This document shows positions 36,159 through 48,500 of a stretch of DNA of 61,105 nucleotides, one piece after another; positions within the stretch are counted from its first letter, which is position 1; every line of letters begins with the position of its first letter. The stretch is from Priapulus caudatus (Eukaryota; Priapulida; Priapulimorpha; Priapulimorphida; Priapulidae), in contig NW_014577064.1 of assembly GCF_000485595.1 (NCBI RefSeq), positions 1,186,649-1,247,753 of the forward strand, in the 5' to 3' direction. The translations under genes and the position numbers were made by a program. The notes under the pieces are model-generated. The model saw only the letters and a list, made by a program, of their open reading frames with translations. It was not told the origin of the DNA and did no database searches.

Positions 36159-37377
36159 GTAAGCTGACACAACATCTATCTATCTCCACACGAGTCAATC
36201 ACCCATTGATATTGCTATTTGTGCGAGTTTGTCTATGCCTGTGTCTGTGAGTGCTATTGCATGAAGTTCAGTCTATCGGGATTAAAAACGTCAATTAAAG
36301 CACTGTGATGCAACCAATGTTCTTGGGCTTAAATTAAGCGGGTCTTAACTGAAACATTGAAAAGCGACTACTGAGTTATTGGTATACACGCTAATGTTTC
36401 AATCGCGCTTTCGTTAATATATAGGTGTGTATACATCAGACATTTTATATACATCTTTGATTAAAATGACAAGTGAAATAGTACGTAAGTGTAGTAGAAC
36501 CGTTTAGACAAATCATATCTCAGTGCACGCGCAGCGTTAGGTTTACATTATTTTCCGAAGGATTCTATAGTTATGTTATTAAAATTTAGCAGGGAAATCC
36601 AATGAAAGGCGATAGTCTCTTATCGGGTTATATACGCCTATTTGTCAATGCGTAGCTGTCGAGACCCCGACGCCGCTCGCATTAACAATTGAAGCTGGTC
36701 TATTCTCTGTATGATTCGATCTATGTTCGTCTTCGCGCCTCCATTTACGCTTCATTCATTCGGGCGAGGTTTATCATCAGAGAGCGTCTGGCTCGTCATG
36801 CGACGTGTGTCTTTACATCACACCGTCAAATAAGCTCTTGTCGCTTCACGATCTGCCCCCAAAGGAATATATAGATATCGCCGCGAAGCCAAACGATTTT
36901 ACGAAGAATTGGTATTCATATCGCATTTCGCAGGCATTGTATGCGGCACATCGCGTGTTTGCTGTCCTTGCTATTTCGATTGACGGTCGTTTGGCTTGGC
37001 ACGTAGTCAAATACAGAAGAAGAGATGAAATTTCTATTACGAAATTCCAATTTCGATCTGATCATTGCACAAGTATATCCAGCGGGCTGCGTGTTGAAGA
37101 AATTGAGAGCTCGGACCAAATCATTGCGTTTGGCCCGTGTTTGGCGCGCGGGTTCATCTGAATTCGTTTTCATCGCTTTAAGCGGTAAGAAATTTGGTGG
37201 GTTTGCTTAAATCGCATATCGGTTCAACCGCGAGAAAACATGAGGATTTGTACTGTCTATCTATCAATGAAATAATTGCTTCTTTCCTGGGTTTATGATT
37301 GTTAGACGTAAAAACGCATTGTCATTTCAACTATGTGTGTACGAATTGTTTCTTTATATCACATAGCATTCGTAAGA

Positions 37378-37426
<49 letters not shown>

Positions 37427-37427
37427 C

Positions 37428-38917
37428 GCGCGTTACGAATACTAAGGTGGTTCTTGGTTGATGTTTTAACGTATAATTTTATATTACAGGGGCGATAGGC
37501 GGCACGACTATTAATGGAGCTCATCAAGTCAGCAATGTCCGTACTGAAACACATATAAACACACCCGCTTCACAGTACCAATCACATTGACCCGTCTCCT
37601 AATTCACGGGCAAGTCGTACAGAATTTGGTCCAGCCATCGCCATCCTCGCCATCGTCTAATGTCACTGCTGTTGCTGAACGATCGTCACTATCGTCATCG
37701 TCATTCCGCGAGAACCGTCTCCAGAAACCTTTCTTCGGCGTCAGCGGTTATTTCCAGACGCTATACATATTAGTATTGATGTATGGTTAAAACTCGATCG
37801 ATACATATTCTGCTCTGCACGATCTAGGCGAGCCGGCAGCGACAACAGCCGCGCGACTGTCATGCCAAAGATCGTGGTTTCATTCCGATAATCGCTCACG
37901 TTGCAATTAATGATATGCACGATATATGGCGGGTATTGCACGTTGACTCTACTCTCCCGCGTATCCGGTCACCTTGACACTAAGATCACACACGGGCAGC
38001 GCACCTTCAGTATATAGCAGCAGTAATGCTTTTATAGCGTTAGAAACGATTGACTAAATACTCGTGTTAAAACCACTTTGATGCGAATTGTCTGTGCGAT
38101 GTTGACGTTTGTTCGTTAGCATCAGGGAATTAATCTGTCAAAAGCCTATGGCGTATCTGTTACGGACCGTAGCGCTAACGGTAATATATTATTTATTGGA
38201 AAATAAAGTCTCATAATATCACATAATATGAGAATCATTAATATAATAATATATTTTTGACTACATTACAATAAACAGATTCATATACAAGTGGCCTTGC
38301 ATTTGTTTCGATTTTATGTAAACTTGTCACTTCCTCGAGTTCCATCTCAGTGCACCATCTCATAATTAAAAGCTTACTCAGAACAGCATACCTTAAGATT
38401 TTTAGATGAGATTAGATTAGTAGGATGTAAACTCGAACAGAAACAAAGATTTACGCCAATGTAAACACGGCAAGATGGCGGAGAGATGGCCAGTAATATC
38501 GTGTTCGATGTCTTGCACTTTAAAGCTTGCACTTTATACCTCAGTAAAGCTTTTCGTTGCCATTCCTGCAAAAAGCGTACCTTCTCTGTAATTATATAAC
38601 AATCCAACCATTATAAATTTTCATTAGGCTTCCTGAATAATTGATGTAACGCGGCAATAATCAGTGACAGGTGATTGACTGCGAGCGATCGCTTCAGCAA
38701 TGCATAGTTCGGATGACACGGGTCACGAGCACCTACGCCTTTGGCGCCTACCGCGGGTTTACATATACGCCCACGCCCAATTCCCTATACGTTACGATGA
38801 AAGCCCAAGCCGTGGATTATTTACCACGGCTCTCTATGTAAAAGCACAGGGACAAACGTTGCTTAGATTTCGGTCGTCGTCAGCTTGCACGGTCAACGTA
38901 AATCGCGCGCACAGCGC
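37428..38917. other. Non-coding stretch, nothing recognised
   Basis: Clean, AT-rich sequence with no domain-bearing frame. CAAGATGGCGG at ~38470 is a common invertebrate repeat/YY1-like motif. Confidence 0.4.
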
Positions 38918-39312
38918 TCACGTGTAGCTGGCGGTAAATGTTAGAAGTAGAACACGGCTGCGTGGCGATGCGCTGGCACGGAGAGGCTTAAATAATTAAA
39001 CGCGAGCACCTATTTTCTTTCCTCTCGTAAGAAGGTATTATTGTCTCTGAATACAGCAGCAACGCGTGCGTGTTTACCTTACTCTAAACCAGCGCCGTAT
39101 GATTGATGATCGGAAGCTAAGAGTGAGTAGGCATATTCGTGCTGAAGACGTTGAATGTCGCATAGAAAATCAACAGCTATTATTTTACGAAACAAAAACA
39201 TTGCTTTTACGCTTACAACCGTGTCAGGTTGGTGCCCCTGCATTCTACATACCCTAGTATAAATATAGTATTTATTATATATTTTATTAATTATCATAAC
39301 ATATATCATATT
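38918..39312. repeat. Second copy of the 21806-22250 segment
   Basis: It shares order and landmarks with 21806-22250, and both copies are noisy. It ends in ATATTATA repeats. Confidence 0.75.
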
Positions 39313-39350
39313 ATATTATATTATATATTATATATATTTAATAATAATAA

Positions 39351-40800
39351 TTATCCTTGTCAGTGGTAACCGCTGTTTGCGTCTCTCTAAAGTTGAGAGT
39401 AGCTGTTCAGCCAAGGGTATATTCCGTACGTCGCTATCTTTTGCAAGTTTAGTAGTCCCGGGTGATTCTGACTTCACACTCTCGTCTGACGAATCACAAC
39501 GTCTGTTTAAAACAAATCATTTCACTCCAACAAAGGATATTTATGGTAAATTTCTAAACGATCCGATGGTGCCCAATTGATATGGGAGAATGTGACAAGT
39601 TAGTTATCGGAATGGATTTCACATAATCGCTCTAATTACCTATCTGCATGAATACGGAATATCGGTGACTTTGATCTTTCTTTACCGCTAACGGTTACTT
39701 ATAACAGCAGATTTTGTCGATTTGGTTTCGTTTTACTGGTTACTCCCATTCGGGTTCTATAAGGTTTTCGATATATGTTAAATATATATATTTTATATCT
39801 ATGAGCTTCTCCTATGAGACATCCACTATTCGCCAGTTGACTGTTGCGTGACTACGACGCACGTTCTCGCCCGACGTGATCACGATGTTCTCAGCAGGTG
39901 TTTGCCATTATCCTTGTCAGTGGTAAACGCTGTTTGCGTCTTTCTAAAGTTGAGAGTAGCTGTTCAGCCAAGGGTATATTCCGTACGTCGCTATCTTTTG
40001 CACGTTTAGTAGTCCCGGATGATTCTGACTCCACACTCTCGTCTGACGAATCACAACGTCTGTTTGAAACAAATCATTTCACTCCAACAAAGGATATTTA
40101 TGGTAAATTTCGAAACGATCCGATGGTGCCCAATTGATATGGGAGAATGTGACAAGTTAGTTATCGGAATGGGTTTCACATAATCGCTCTAATTACGTAT
40201 CTGCATGAATACGGAATATCGGTGACTTTGATCTTTTTTATACCGCTAACGGTTACTTATAACAGCAGATTTTGCCGATTTGGTTTCGTTTTACTGGTTA
40301 CTCCCATTCGGGTTCTATAAGGTTTTCGATATGTGTTTAATATATATATTTTATATCTATGAGCTTCTCCTATGAGACATCCACTATTCTCCAGTTGACT
40401 GCAGCATGAAATAATAGTTCTGATGGCGGGTTATCGGTGGTTGTGTAACGTCTTACCAGTGCAGTGCAAAAGCGAGCGCTCTGATATTACTAGACTACTT
40501 GTGATCGCGATTAAGAGATTGACCGGTAATCCTGGCGTAGCTATGGTGACGAGGGATTCTCTAGTAGAGTGGCGTTTCGTGTTCGTTACTACGACGCACG
40601 TTCTCGCCCGACGTGATCACGATGTTCTCAGCAGGTGTTTGCCATTATCCTTGTCAGTGGTAACCGCTGTTTGCGTCTCTCTAAAGTTGAGAGTAGCTGT
40701 TCAGCCAAGGGTATATTCCGTACGTCGCTATCTTTTGCAAGTTTAGTAGTCCCGGGTGATTCTGACTCCACACTCTCGTTTGACGAATCACAACGTCTGT
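39351..40800. repeat. Tandem array of a ~740-bp unit (about 2.3 copies)
   Basis: The marker TTATCCTTGTCAGTGGTAA occurs at 39351, 39908 and 40645, giving periods of ~557 and ~737 bp. The short unit lacks ~180 bp between CAGTTGACTG and ACTACGACGCACG. Small frames (for example the 79-codon one at 39898-40137) recur in each unit and are carried by the repeat. A solo unit lies at 27786-28454. Confidence 0.85.
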
Positions 40801-40929
40801 CTGGATGACTCCATTACTCTTAAAGTGCTATCTTTGTTAGCGAGCCAATGCGTCGCATTAAGAATCACCTACTAACGCACTGACTCCGGAAGCGCGTGAC
40901 AGAGTCCGCGTCCGCTAAACGCTGGTGTG

Positions 40930-41222
40930 AATCCAAACGGAAAACGCGGATTAGGGCGATAGCAGTGTGAATTCACACGGAAAACGCGGATAACGGATAT
41001 AGGTGAGCAAACGACTTCGGAAAACATGCGAGAAAATGCGGATAGCGACAATATGGCAGCAACCCGCTAAGGCAAGCGCGGATAGCGGTTACATGCTGAA
41101 AACTCGTCGGAAAACGCGGATAGCGGTTATACAACGCGTGGCTCGCGGAAGAATTTGTACAGTTATATTCGTCAGTAAAGCAAGTAGGAAAACGCGGATA
41201 GCAGCGACAACGGTCTTGGCCT
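40930..41222. repeat. Cluster of GGAAAACGCGGATAGCG motifs
   Basis: Five or six copies of a (C)GGAAAACGCGGATAGCG motif or close variants occur at irregular spacing (near 40938, 40978, 41018, 41077, 41108 and 41187). The first two are preceded by GTGTGAAT. They may be sub-terminal repeats of a MITE, but I could not define ends. Confidence 0.5.
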
Positions 41223-41225
41223 GAA

Positions 41226-42230
41226 GGGAAAACACTGATGCAGCCGCTAATGGCGTATATTTAAATTAAATACGCTGGCTACATAAATCCATCGTTCCGC
41301 TTCGATTCCTTTATATCAGCAGGTAGTAACAGCCGGTCTCTCACTCACAATAGTTTACGGGAACCCAACAGGCTAGTAATTTTCTCTGAATTATATATAT
41401 ACCTATGTTTATTTATTTATAAATGATTTCATACATTAAAATCTTAATATATTACTGCCCCCCCCCCGCTGATTTGTTACGCTGTTATAATTATCTGAGT
41501 GAGCGCTCGCATTTTATCGTAGCAACGCCCGGGGATGACAACCCGATCTGATATCATGCGTGCGTGACCGTATATCTTATTTGACATTAATATCGCAGTA
41601 CACAATTGCTGATATACTGCGCAAGCCCTCCTAAAATTTATCCGGCATGTGCGTTTGCGAGTACGTGTGAGTGTCGTTCCCCGTGTTACTTGCGTAGCTT
41701 CAAAGGTGCATTTACTACTGGCCATACTGATCGGGCGATCGACGGCTAGAGGCAGTGCAGCATAGTGACTGGCCGACAGATCTGGAGACTTTCCGTCTGT
41801 TTGATAGACAGGCCGACCAACTCGTGCAGTCTTACGAGGTAGAAATTTCCAATTTTGTCGAGCAAAATGCTACGATGATCTAAAAGTGTTATCTTGTATC
41901 CCTGTATGAATTTCACGAGAGCACCCCGCGTGTGGGTGCTCGAGTGGCCACTACTAGTGCACAACAGCGTATGCGCAAGTCTCGCCCAATACCATCATAT
42001 AGAGTTGGCTATGTCGACTATAGAGATGGCTCGCACACTAAGTCACGTTACGTGTAACCACCATCCGTTGGTCGGACGTCATATCGGTCCTATAGCTATC
42101 TGCCGAGATGATACCGCTTCCCAAGCCACCTGCCATCTCACATTATCCACTCTTTTCCATCGTTTGCTTTCTCATCTTCGCACTCCTCAAACAAGCGCGA
42201 TTTAATTGAAAATATCCGCAATGCCGACAA
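41226..42230. other. Non-coding stretch, nothing recognised
   Basis: It contains a poly-C run at 41457-41467. No supported gene. Confidence 0.4.
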
Positions 42231-42235
42231 GCAGG

Positions 42236-42330
42236 CTATATAAAGTTCGCGCGCGCGTCTCGCGAGACTATAATATAGACTCTTGGCGACGGAAACGACG
42301 CACAGCGTCGCGCGACGATCTCGCGAACGA
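42236..42330 (+). promoter_or_regulatory. Candidate promoter: TATA box plus CGCG palindrome
   Basis: A canonical TATA box (CTATATAAAG, 42236-42245) is followed 12 bases later by GTCTCGCGAGAC (42257-42268). This palindrome contains TCTCGCGAGA, a motif known as an activator element of CpG-type promoters. The following ~250 bp are CpG-rich. No coding exon could be connected, so this may be a non-coding first exon. Confidence 0.4.
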
Positions 42331-43214
42331 TATGATTTAAAGGATACGATCTAGCGATACGATCACTCTGGCAGCGACGTCGCGTGCGGCGCGCGGGTCC
42401 GCGGCGCCTCTTTCATTTCGAGCTACCCTTCTAGTCTGACATCAAACAGTCCCGACGGTTGCGCCCACGAGTGAAGTTCATTCGTTAACGTCGTACGGAG
42501 TCAGTCTAACCGCCGTCGAGAACTCGTGGGCGATCGGCTGTGGTCGATGATAATACGTACGACGTCCACCACGTTCCTGCATTCGCGGGCGGTAGGTCGA
42601 ATCCTCAGCAGCTAGGCGGGGACGGAGTTTAACGGACTCCCGATGCCGAAATTCTGGCTAAAATTCTAAACTGGCTCGCACAGGCGAACGTCTTTCTACT
42701 CTGTCCCGTTAACAGAACTACGCACCATATGGATTGCGTGCACATGTTTGATCTGCACTCGAGGCGGGCTGGTCGGGAATTTAGGTCTTATGTACAAATA
42801 AAAACGCACCAGTCCGTCTAAACCTTCCGTTTAAGTGCGATCTGCGCACATATTCGCTGAAATGACTCAGCTTCGTCTAAAGCACTCACAAAATTTCTCA
42901 TAGGTCTCAACCGAGTTCAAGTGATGAGGCAACAACAGGGTTATGGCGTTCTCTATGAGCTCAGCAACCGAATGAATATAATCTGAAAGAATATTGTTTA
43001 TCTATAACGCCGTGTAGAAGCTTCGCGTTTTGTTAAAATCGCCGCTAGGAGGCGATCGAAAAATGTTGCAGTCGATTGCAGAATTTCATGTCAACTGTCA
43101 ATGACATCTTCTAGCTCAGACACAAAGCAAGTAGGGCGAGCGTTGATGGAAGCGTGGTTTTGACCGAATTATTTGCAACATGCATTAATAGGCGCACTGC
43201 CGATCGATACATTT
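42331..43214. other. CpG-rich then AT-rich non-coding stretch
   Basis: GC-rich up to ~42640, with no open frame worth reporting. A GGTCGAATCC box at ~42597 resembles a tRNA B box but no tRNA folds around it. Confidence 0.4.
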
Positions 43215-43221
43215 ATATCAT

Positions 43222-43707
43222 CAGGAGTTAATAATGACAAAGGAGTATGACACCTCTTTGGTACTGATTTCACTACATTTTTGTCGTACGAGTTCGATGT
43301 GAATAAAAATACAAATGTATACAAACATAAGCTTCTTTTGTTCACTGGCCCTTATTCTATCTTCCGGTAGTTTTACAAACCGCGTAGTTTCCTTCGTGTT
43401 TCGATCCTTGCCGTGCCTCATTCGAGTTGCTGTGGTAGCCTGTGTATGCGAATTTACCGCTTGGTCTCGCCACACGACGGTAAATAACGTGAAAACCATG
43501 TCGTTCAAAAGTATGATTTGTGTCAAAACGAAGGAAGCTACGCGGTTTGTAATACTACCGGAAGATAGAATAAGGACCAGTGAACAAAAGAAGCTCATGT
43601 TTGTATACATTTGTATTTTTATTCACATCGAACTCGTACGACAAAAATGTAGTGAAATCAGTACCAAAGAGGTGTCTTAATTACTCTTTTGTCATTATTA
43701 ACTCCTG
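43222..43707. mobile_element. Foldback element, 486 bp, ~180-bp inverted arms
   Basis: It starts CAGGAGTTAATAATGACAAA and ends with the reverse complement. The arms match from 43222 to ~43400 and from ~43530 to 43707. The flanks are ATATCAT (left) and ATAGCAT (right), a 7-bp target-site-like repeat with one mismatch. The two overlapping frames on opposite strands have near-identical protein sequences because the DNA is palindromic. They are not genes. Confidence 0.85.
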
Positions 43708-43927
43708 ATAGCATGCGTAGTAATGTTATACACGTTTATACACGTATATTATACACATGTAATACACTTATTATACCAGGACTGCCTCGTGTTTGAAAAC
43801 TCACGTTCAGTCTACGGCGCCATACGCAGTAGACAAACAGTAGAGATCCCCTGTGATTAAATTATCTTAAGGGACGATTAAGTTCGTACAATCGGTTTCG
43901 TTCAATTTACTTGTGGCAGTAACTGAC

Positions 43928-44012
43928 AAAACCAGCCGTCGGCGCGACGCACGCAAAAACAGCCGCCGGCGCGGCGCGTGCAAAACCAGCCACTGGTACG
44001 GCGTACATGAAT
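43928..44012. repeat. Short tandem repeat, three ~31-bp units
   Basis: Three units related to AAAACCAGCCGYCGGCGCG lie in a row. Confidence 0.7.
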
Positions 44013-44164
44013 CAACTCGGGGCTTCCGTCTGTCGTCTTTGACGTCTAAAATTTAAATATAAACACAGAAATATGAAATTCAAATTAAACAACTGACGCT
44101 GCGACATTTATTATTGATAAACGTGATAAGCTACCGAACAACGAGTATTGTATATCAATATTAT

Positions 44165-44925
44165 CAGAAGTAGATAATAGGGAAGGAATGGGACTTCAAT
44201 AAACATAGGAAATTCGTCATTTACTAGCCTTAGAATACCTACGATTTACTACGCGTAACTCAACCAACTTGAGCTCAAATCGTATACAGTACATTCGCCT
44301 TGCATCGTGCAAAATCGTTTCCTCGTATACACCCACAATCCGGAGATACAGACTAAAACGTACGACACGATTCTCTATTCTGTTGGAAGCAAAACGAATC
44401 CATAACCCGCCTAATTTGAAACAATAGGCAGCTACTAACGACTCTTGCGCACTCTTGTGCCCTCATCGATGCGGTGAGGCTCGCTGGGAGATTGGAGCTG
44501 GAGCTGCTGCTGATTGCGGTGGGCGTGCGTGCGTGGGGGGGGATACCAGCTGTAAATAGGTCAAAGATTAGCTCGCCGAGTATTGCGTCGATGTCCAATC
44601 TTCCAGCAAGCCACACCGCATCGCCGAGGGCACAAGAGTGCGCAAGAGTCGTTAGTAGCTGCCTATTGTTTCAAATTAGGCGGGTTATGGATTCGTTTTG
44701 CTGCCAACAGAATGGAGAATCGTGTCGTACGTTTTAGTCTGTATCTCCGGATTGCGGGTGTATACGAGGAAACGATTTCGCACGATGTTAGACGAATGTA
44801 CTGTGTACGATTTGAGCTCAAGTTGGTTGAGTTACGCGTAGTAAATCGTAGGTATTCTAAGCCTAGTAAATGACGAATTTCCCATGTTTATTAAAGTCAC
44901 ACTTCTTCCCTATTATCTACTTCTG
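44165..44925. mobile_element. Foldback element, 761 bp, ~330-bp inverted arms (orientation 1)
   Basis: The ends are CAGAAGTAGATAATAGGGAA and its complement, with ATATTAT directly repeated on both sides (44158-44164 and 44926-44932). Two ~330-bp arms pair almost fully around a ~95-bp unique centre. There is no transposase. The frames on the two strands mirror each other. Confidence 0.9.
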
Positions 44926-45507
44926 ATATTATCACAGTTGTCTTCCAATGACCGGCAGTAGCCGTAAAATGGTCGCAATAGCTGTTTATACACGTGAGGA
45001 GGCAAGACGCCAATATGTTCCTCGAAATTACTGCCATCAATATGTCTGTTTGTTTATGTTCTTCTGTCTGTCCATGTCTATTTATCTATGTCCGTGCAAC
45101 AGCGCGTTAGTGATCCATGTAGGCGGAACAAATAGCTAGTTAACGAGATCTCGGTTACATGGTCACATGACAGGAAACAATCTTACGCGTATGTGCCCGT
45201 GTTTGATTCGTGGGGCGGACAGCAATGGCGCAAATGATCAGCTATAGCTTCAGAGCGACAAAAACAACACACAAAGCGCACATATTTGGACAGCCACACG
45301 TTTGATACCAGTTTATATAATATAAATATAGAAAAATACATCGGTGCTAATTATAGGCTGTAATTTGGGAATATATATCACCTATGTACATTCCCATATT
45401 TTAAGAGCTTCTGACTTCTTACGTTAGCAAAATCCACGTTGTTTGTGTTTATTTCAGCTGTAAAATTTTCGTAACAACATACATTTACAATTTTGCGACA
45501 GAATAAC

Positions 45508-45569
<62 letters not shown>

Positions 45570-48500
45570 TACAAACCAAAGATTTATCTACTATCACAGT
45601 AAATGGGATATACCGGGATAATACTATTTTATCGGCTCAATAACACCATGTTGGAATAATTTGCGATCTTATGGACGCTTGTCCACTCTAAATTAAACAG
45701 AGTAAAAGCGCTAGCACAGTATTATTTTGCTGTCACTTGCAAGTCGCCTGTTTACAACTTAATCTATAGCAACAAAAGAAATATTTAAGGCTGAAGTAGA
45801 AACCAAGAGATTGTGATGATGCGTTTTAGCGCAGAGACGCGTAACGAACACGGCTGTATTTATTCAGACATCAAGAGCCGAGAGCCAACGCCATCTTTAG
45901 TCTTAGAATGCAATCTGCGTCTACGTGCTGGATAATTGCTGTCAGTTGTAATAAATGCATGACATCGGATTTGCTCGCCCCATGGTCGAGCAGCTATAAA
46001 GCTTAGCAGTAACAGTCGACCTGTAAAGTGATTGTAAGCGATACGAAACGCTTTCTCATTACGGCGTCGCCTCAAGTGCAGCCTCGCCCTCCCCGATGCG
46101 GAATAATTGATCGACTGTGTCGCAGGCGCTTGTCCGCAAATCTAATAGCTTATTTGTCGCGTTGGCAATTAATGGTGAGCGCTTATATAACCCATGGAAC
46201 TGGTGTCTGCGTGTATCATGTGCGCGCGCACAGCCTCGTCGCGTGCACGCATGCGCGCACACGCACGCACACACACGCGCACTCTTACGCGCGCAATCGA
46301 AAGAAAAACACGCGCACACGCACTCTTACGCGCGCAAATGTACGTGCATGTAGGTGCATAGGTACGCGTACCTATACGTATGCTCGCATATGCGCCCACA
46401 TGCGCACGCACCATCTCCCTATCACGAGATAATGACTTGTACGAAGCCCTGTACGAAAGTTCGAATGCTCCGTTGTACGCCGTTTTAATATTTTACTGTT
46501 TATTGTGAATTTTTATTTATTCGTTTTTCAAACCGTCCTTATAGTTTCTTACCCTTTCTGCTACTAACCGGTGATTCTTGCGTAACAGGAAGTGTACACA
46601 GTGAAGCTAACGTGTTTTAGAATACTCATTATTTCATAAACATGTGCACCGTTTACCGTTTCAAAGTAGAATTGCGTACACATGTAAACATCATTAGCAG
46701 GTGATTGTCGCGTCTCGCGAGATTCCATCGGCTTTTGTTACTTCTGTCTACGTGTCGAGATATGGTACCAGTCTCGAACCATTTACGCCACGTGAACAGG
46801 TGCAGTTATTTTTGGACATCATCATATTTCATTTTCTCGAATCATAGGAATGCAGGTGCAAGTTTGCTGTTTTATAGCTTATAACAACACAAACTCGTAG
46901 TAATTTTTATACTGGAATAATTAATGATATGTTCGATAAAAAGAAGACCCCTCATATATCTACATGTAATAATTTATCGATTTATTTGTGAGATAACATT
47001 TTAAATAGCGAACCAGGCGAGGATTCTCTGACTCCTGCCCCGATGGCTGTTCATTGTTCGCCATCCACCCTCATCTTCTCCCCGAGGATTCCCCGTTTCA
47101 GCTGATGATTTTACTGAAGCGAAAGCGCCGCCTGGCGACGAGCTGACAGTTTATTAAAACCGCGTGCGAGCCTGGCTGCCATGAAGCGTTACGTTGTTGT
47201 TTATGCCCTAATTCGCACGCAGCTCTATTTTGATGGCGAGTCATTAAAGCGCGCTAATTATGGCGGGTAATTATAGCTTTCGTCTCGTGACATTACGACC
47301 GCAGCGCGCTATCATAATTAATTTACGAACGCGGTATAGCTATATACTGCGCGAGTGCGGTTAAGCAACATCGACCTTTTTCCGCACCGCTAGTCATCGA
47401 TGCTCAATAGCGAAGAGGACAATGGAAACCTTTCTCCGTCTCCATCAGTTCTATAAAAATGAGATCGGTTGATATTCATGCGGAATAATCCGGTAGCGTT
47501 TCACTGTGTTAGGCTACTACGTCTAGTATACGTGTGAGCTAACACTCGGCTGGGACGACAGTCCACACCCTACGCCGTCAATGCCTGGCGCCACTCAGAT
47601 CGGTGTGCATGCTACACGTGTATACGTGCACTAACGTATGGGTCAACACTTTCTTTCCGGTCTTCAAACAAATCACAGCAGACGTGTGCGACACCCACAA
47701 CGACGTTTTATGAGTTGACGGTTGGTGTTGTCCGGTTGTTCTTTTTTTCTCCCGCTATCTCATTTTCTAGCACTCTCTCACGCTCTGTCTCATTCGCGCC
47801 TCTCGCTCCCCTTCCCTCCCTCCCCACCCCTCTCTCGGCCCCTCTCTAGCACCCGCTACCGTTCGCCAGAAACAATTTTGCGCCAATGCGCCGCCGCGGC
47901 AGCAGACGAGACGTCAAGCATTTCCGGAATTGATGTTTCATTTCGCGTGGCTGGCTCAGGCGGGAACTTGTTGCACGCTGGAGCGAGTACCGACCGCTGT
48001 TACTGCGCTGCCGATTGCCACGTCTAAGATCTCAAGCTGTTCTTCCAGTGGTTACATGTATTATTCAGAAATCTATGTCAGAACTGCACTGCTATCTGTT
48101 CTGCAAGTATGTAATACATTGCCAACAAAGTCGAATACGATCAACAATCTTTGTTTATGTATTGCTATGGCTGTTTGACATTCTCAACTTGAAACCAAGT
48201 GATGAATAATGAAACACTTGCTACGCGTTTTCTCGCGACGCACGGGGGCAGTGCATGTCGTGTGCGCTAGCTTACACGCAGGTGTATGTGTTTCCCATGA
48301 ATGCGATTTATCCATAATAATTACGGGGACCAAAGCATAACCAACGCCACGTAGAAATTGTTCATGTTGTCTCACGTGTTTTCCACAAACCAATTGGATT
48401 CGTTACATGAAACTAACAAGCACCTACCATGCGTACCACCTTTCGACATACGATGCTCAAAGCATGTTAAAATGACATGCCTCAGCTGTAAAATTCGCGT

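Larger units (their letters stand above)
34692..37427. repeat. Repeat block R, copy R3 (5' truncated)
   Basis: It starts at the point equivalent to 20719 and continues through the (TATG)n/(TACG)n array (34940-35545), the promoter-like 5' exon and a (TA)n run (37383-37427). It is the cleanest version of the right half of block R. Confidence 0.85.

Noticed and set aside
39377-40137. Frames ending SDESQRLFETNHFTPTKDIYG... in two tandem units
   Set aside because: They look protein-like, but exist only within the repeat unit, start without context, and match no family I can name.
42590-42610. tRNA B-box-like GGTCGAATCC
   Set aside because: No T-stem, A box or cloverleaf can be built around it.
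43221-43680. 129- and 121-codon frames on opposite strands
   Set aside because: Same cause: the palindromic arms of the 43222 foldback element.
44353-44737. Pairs of similar 87-codon frames on opposite strands (also 50047-50445)
   Set aside because: They mirror each other because the foldback arms are inverted repeats. They are not proteins.
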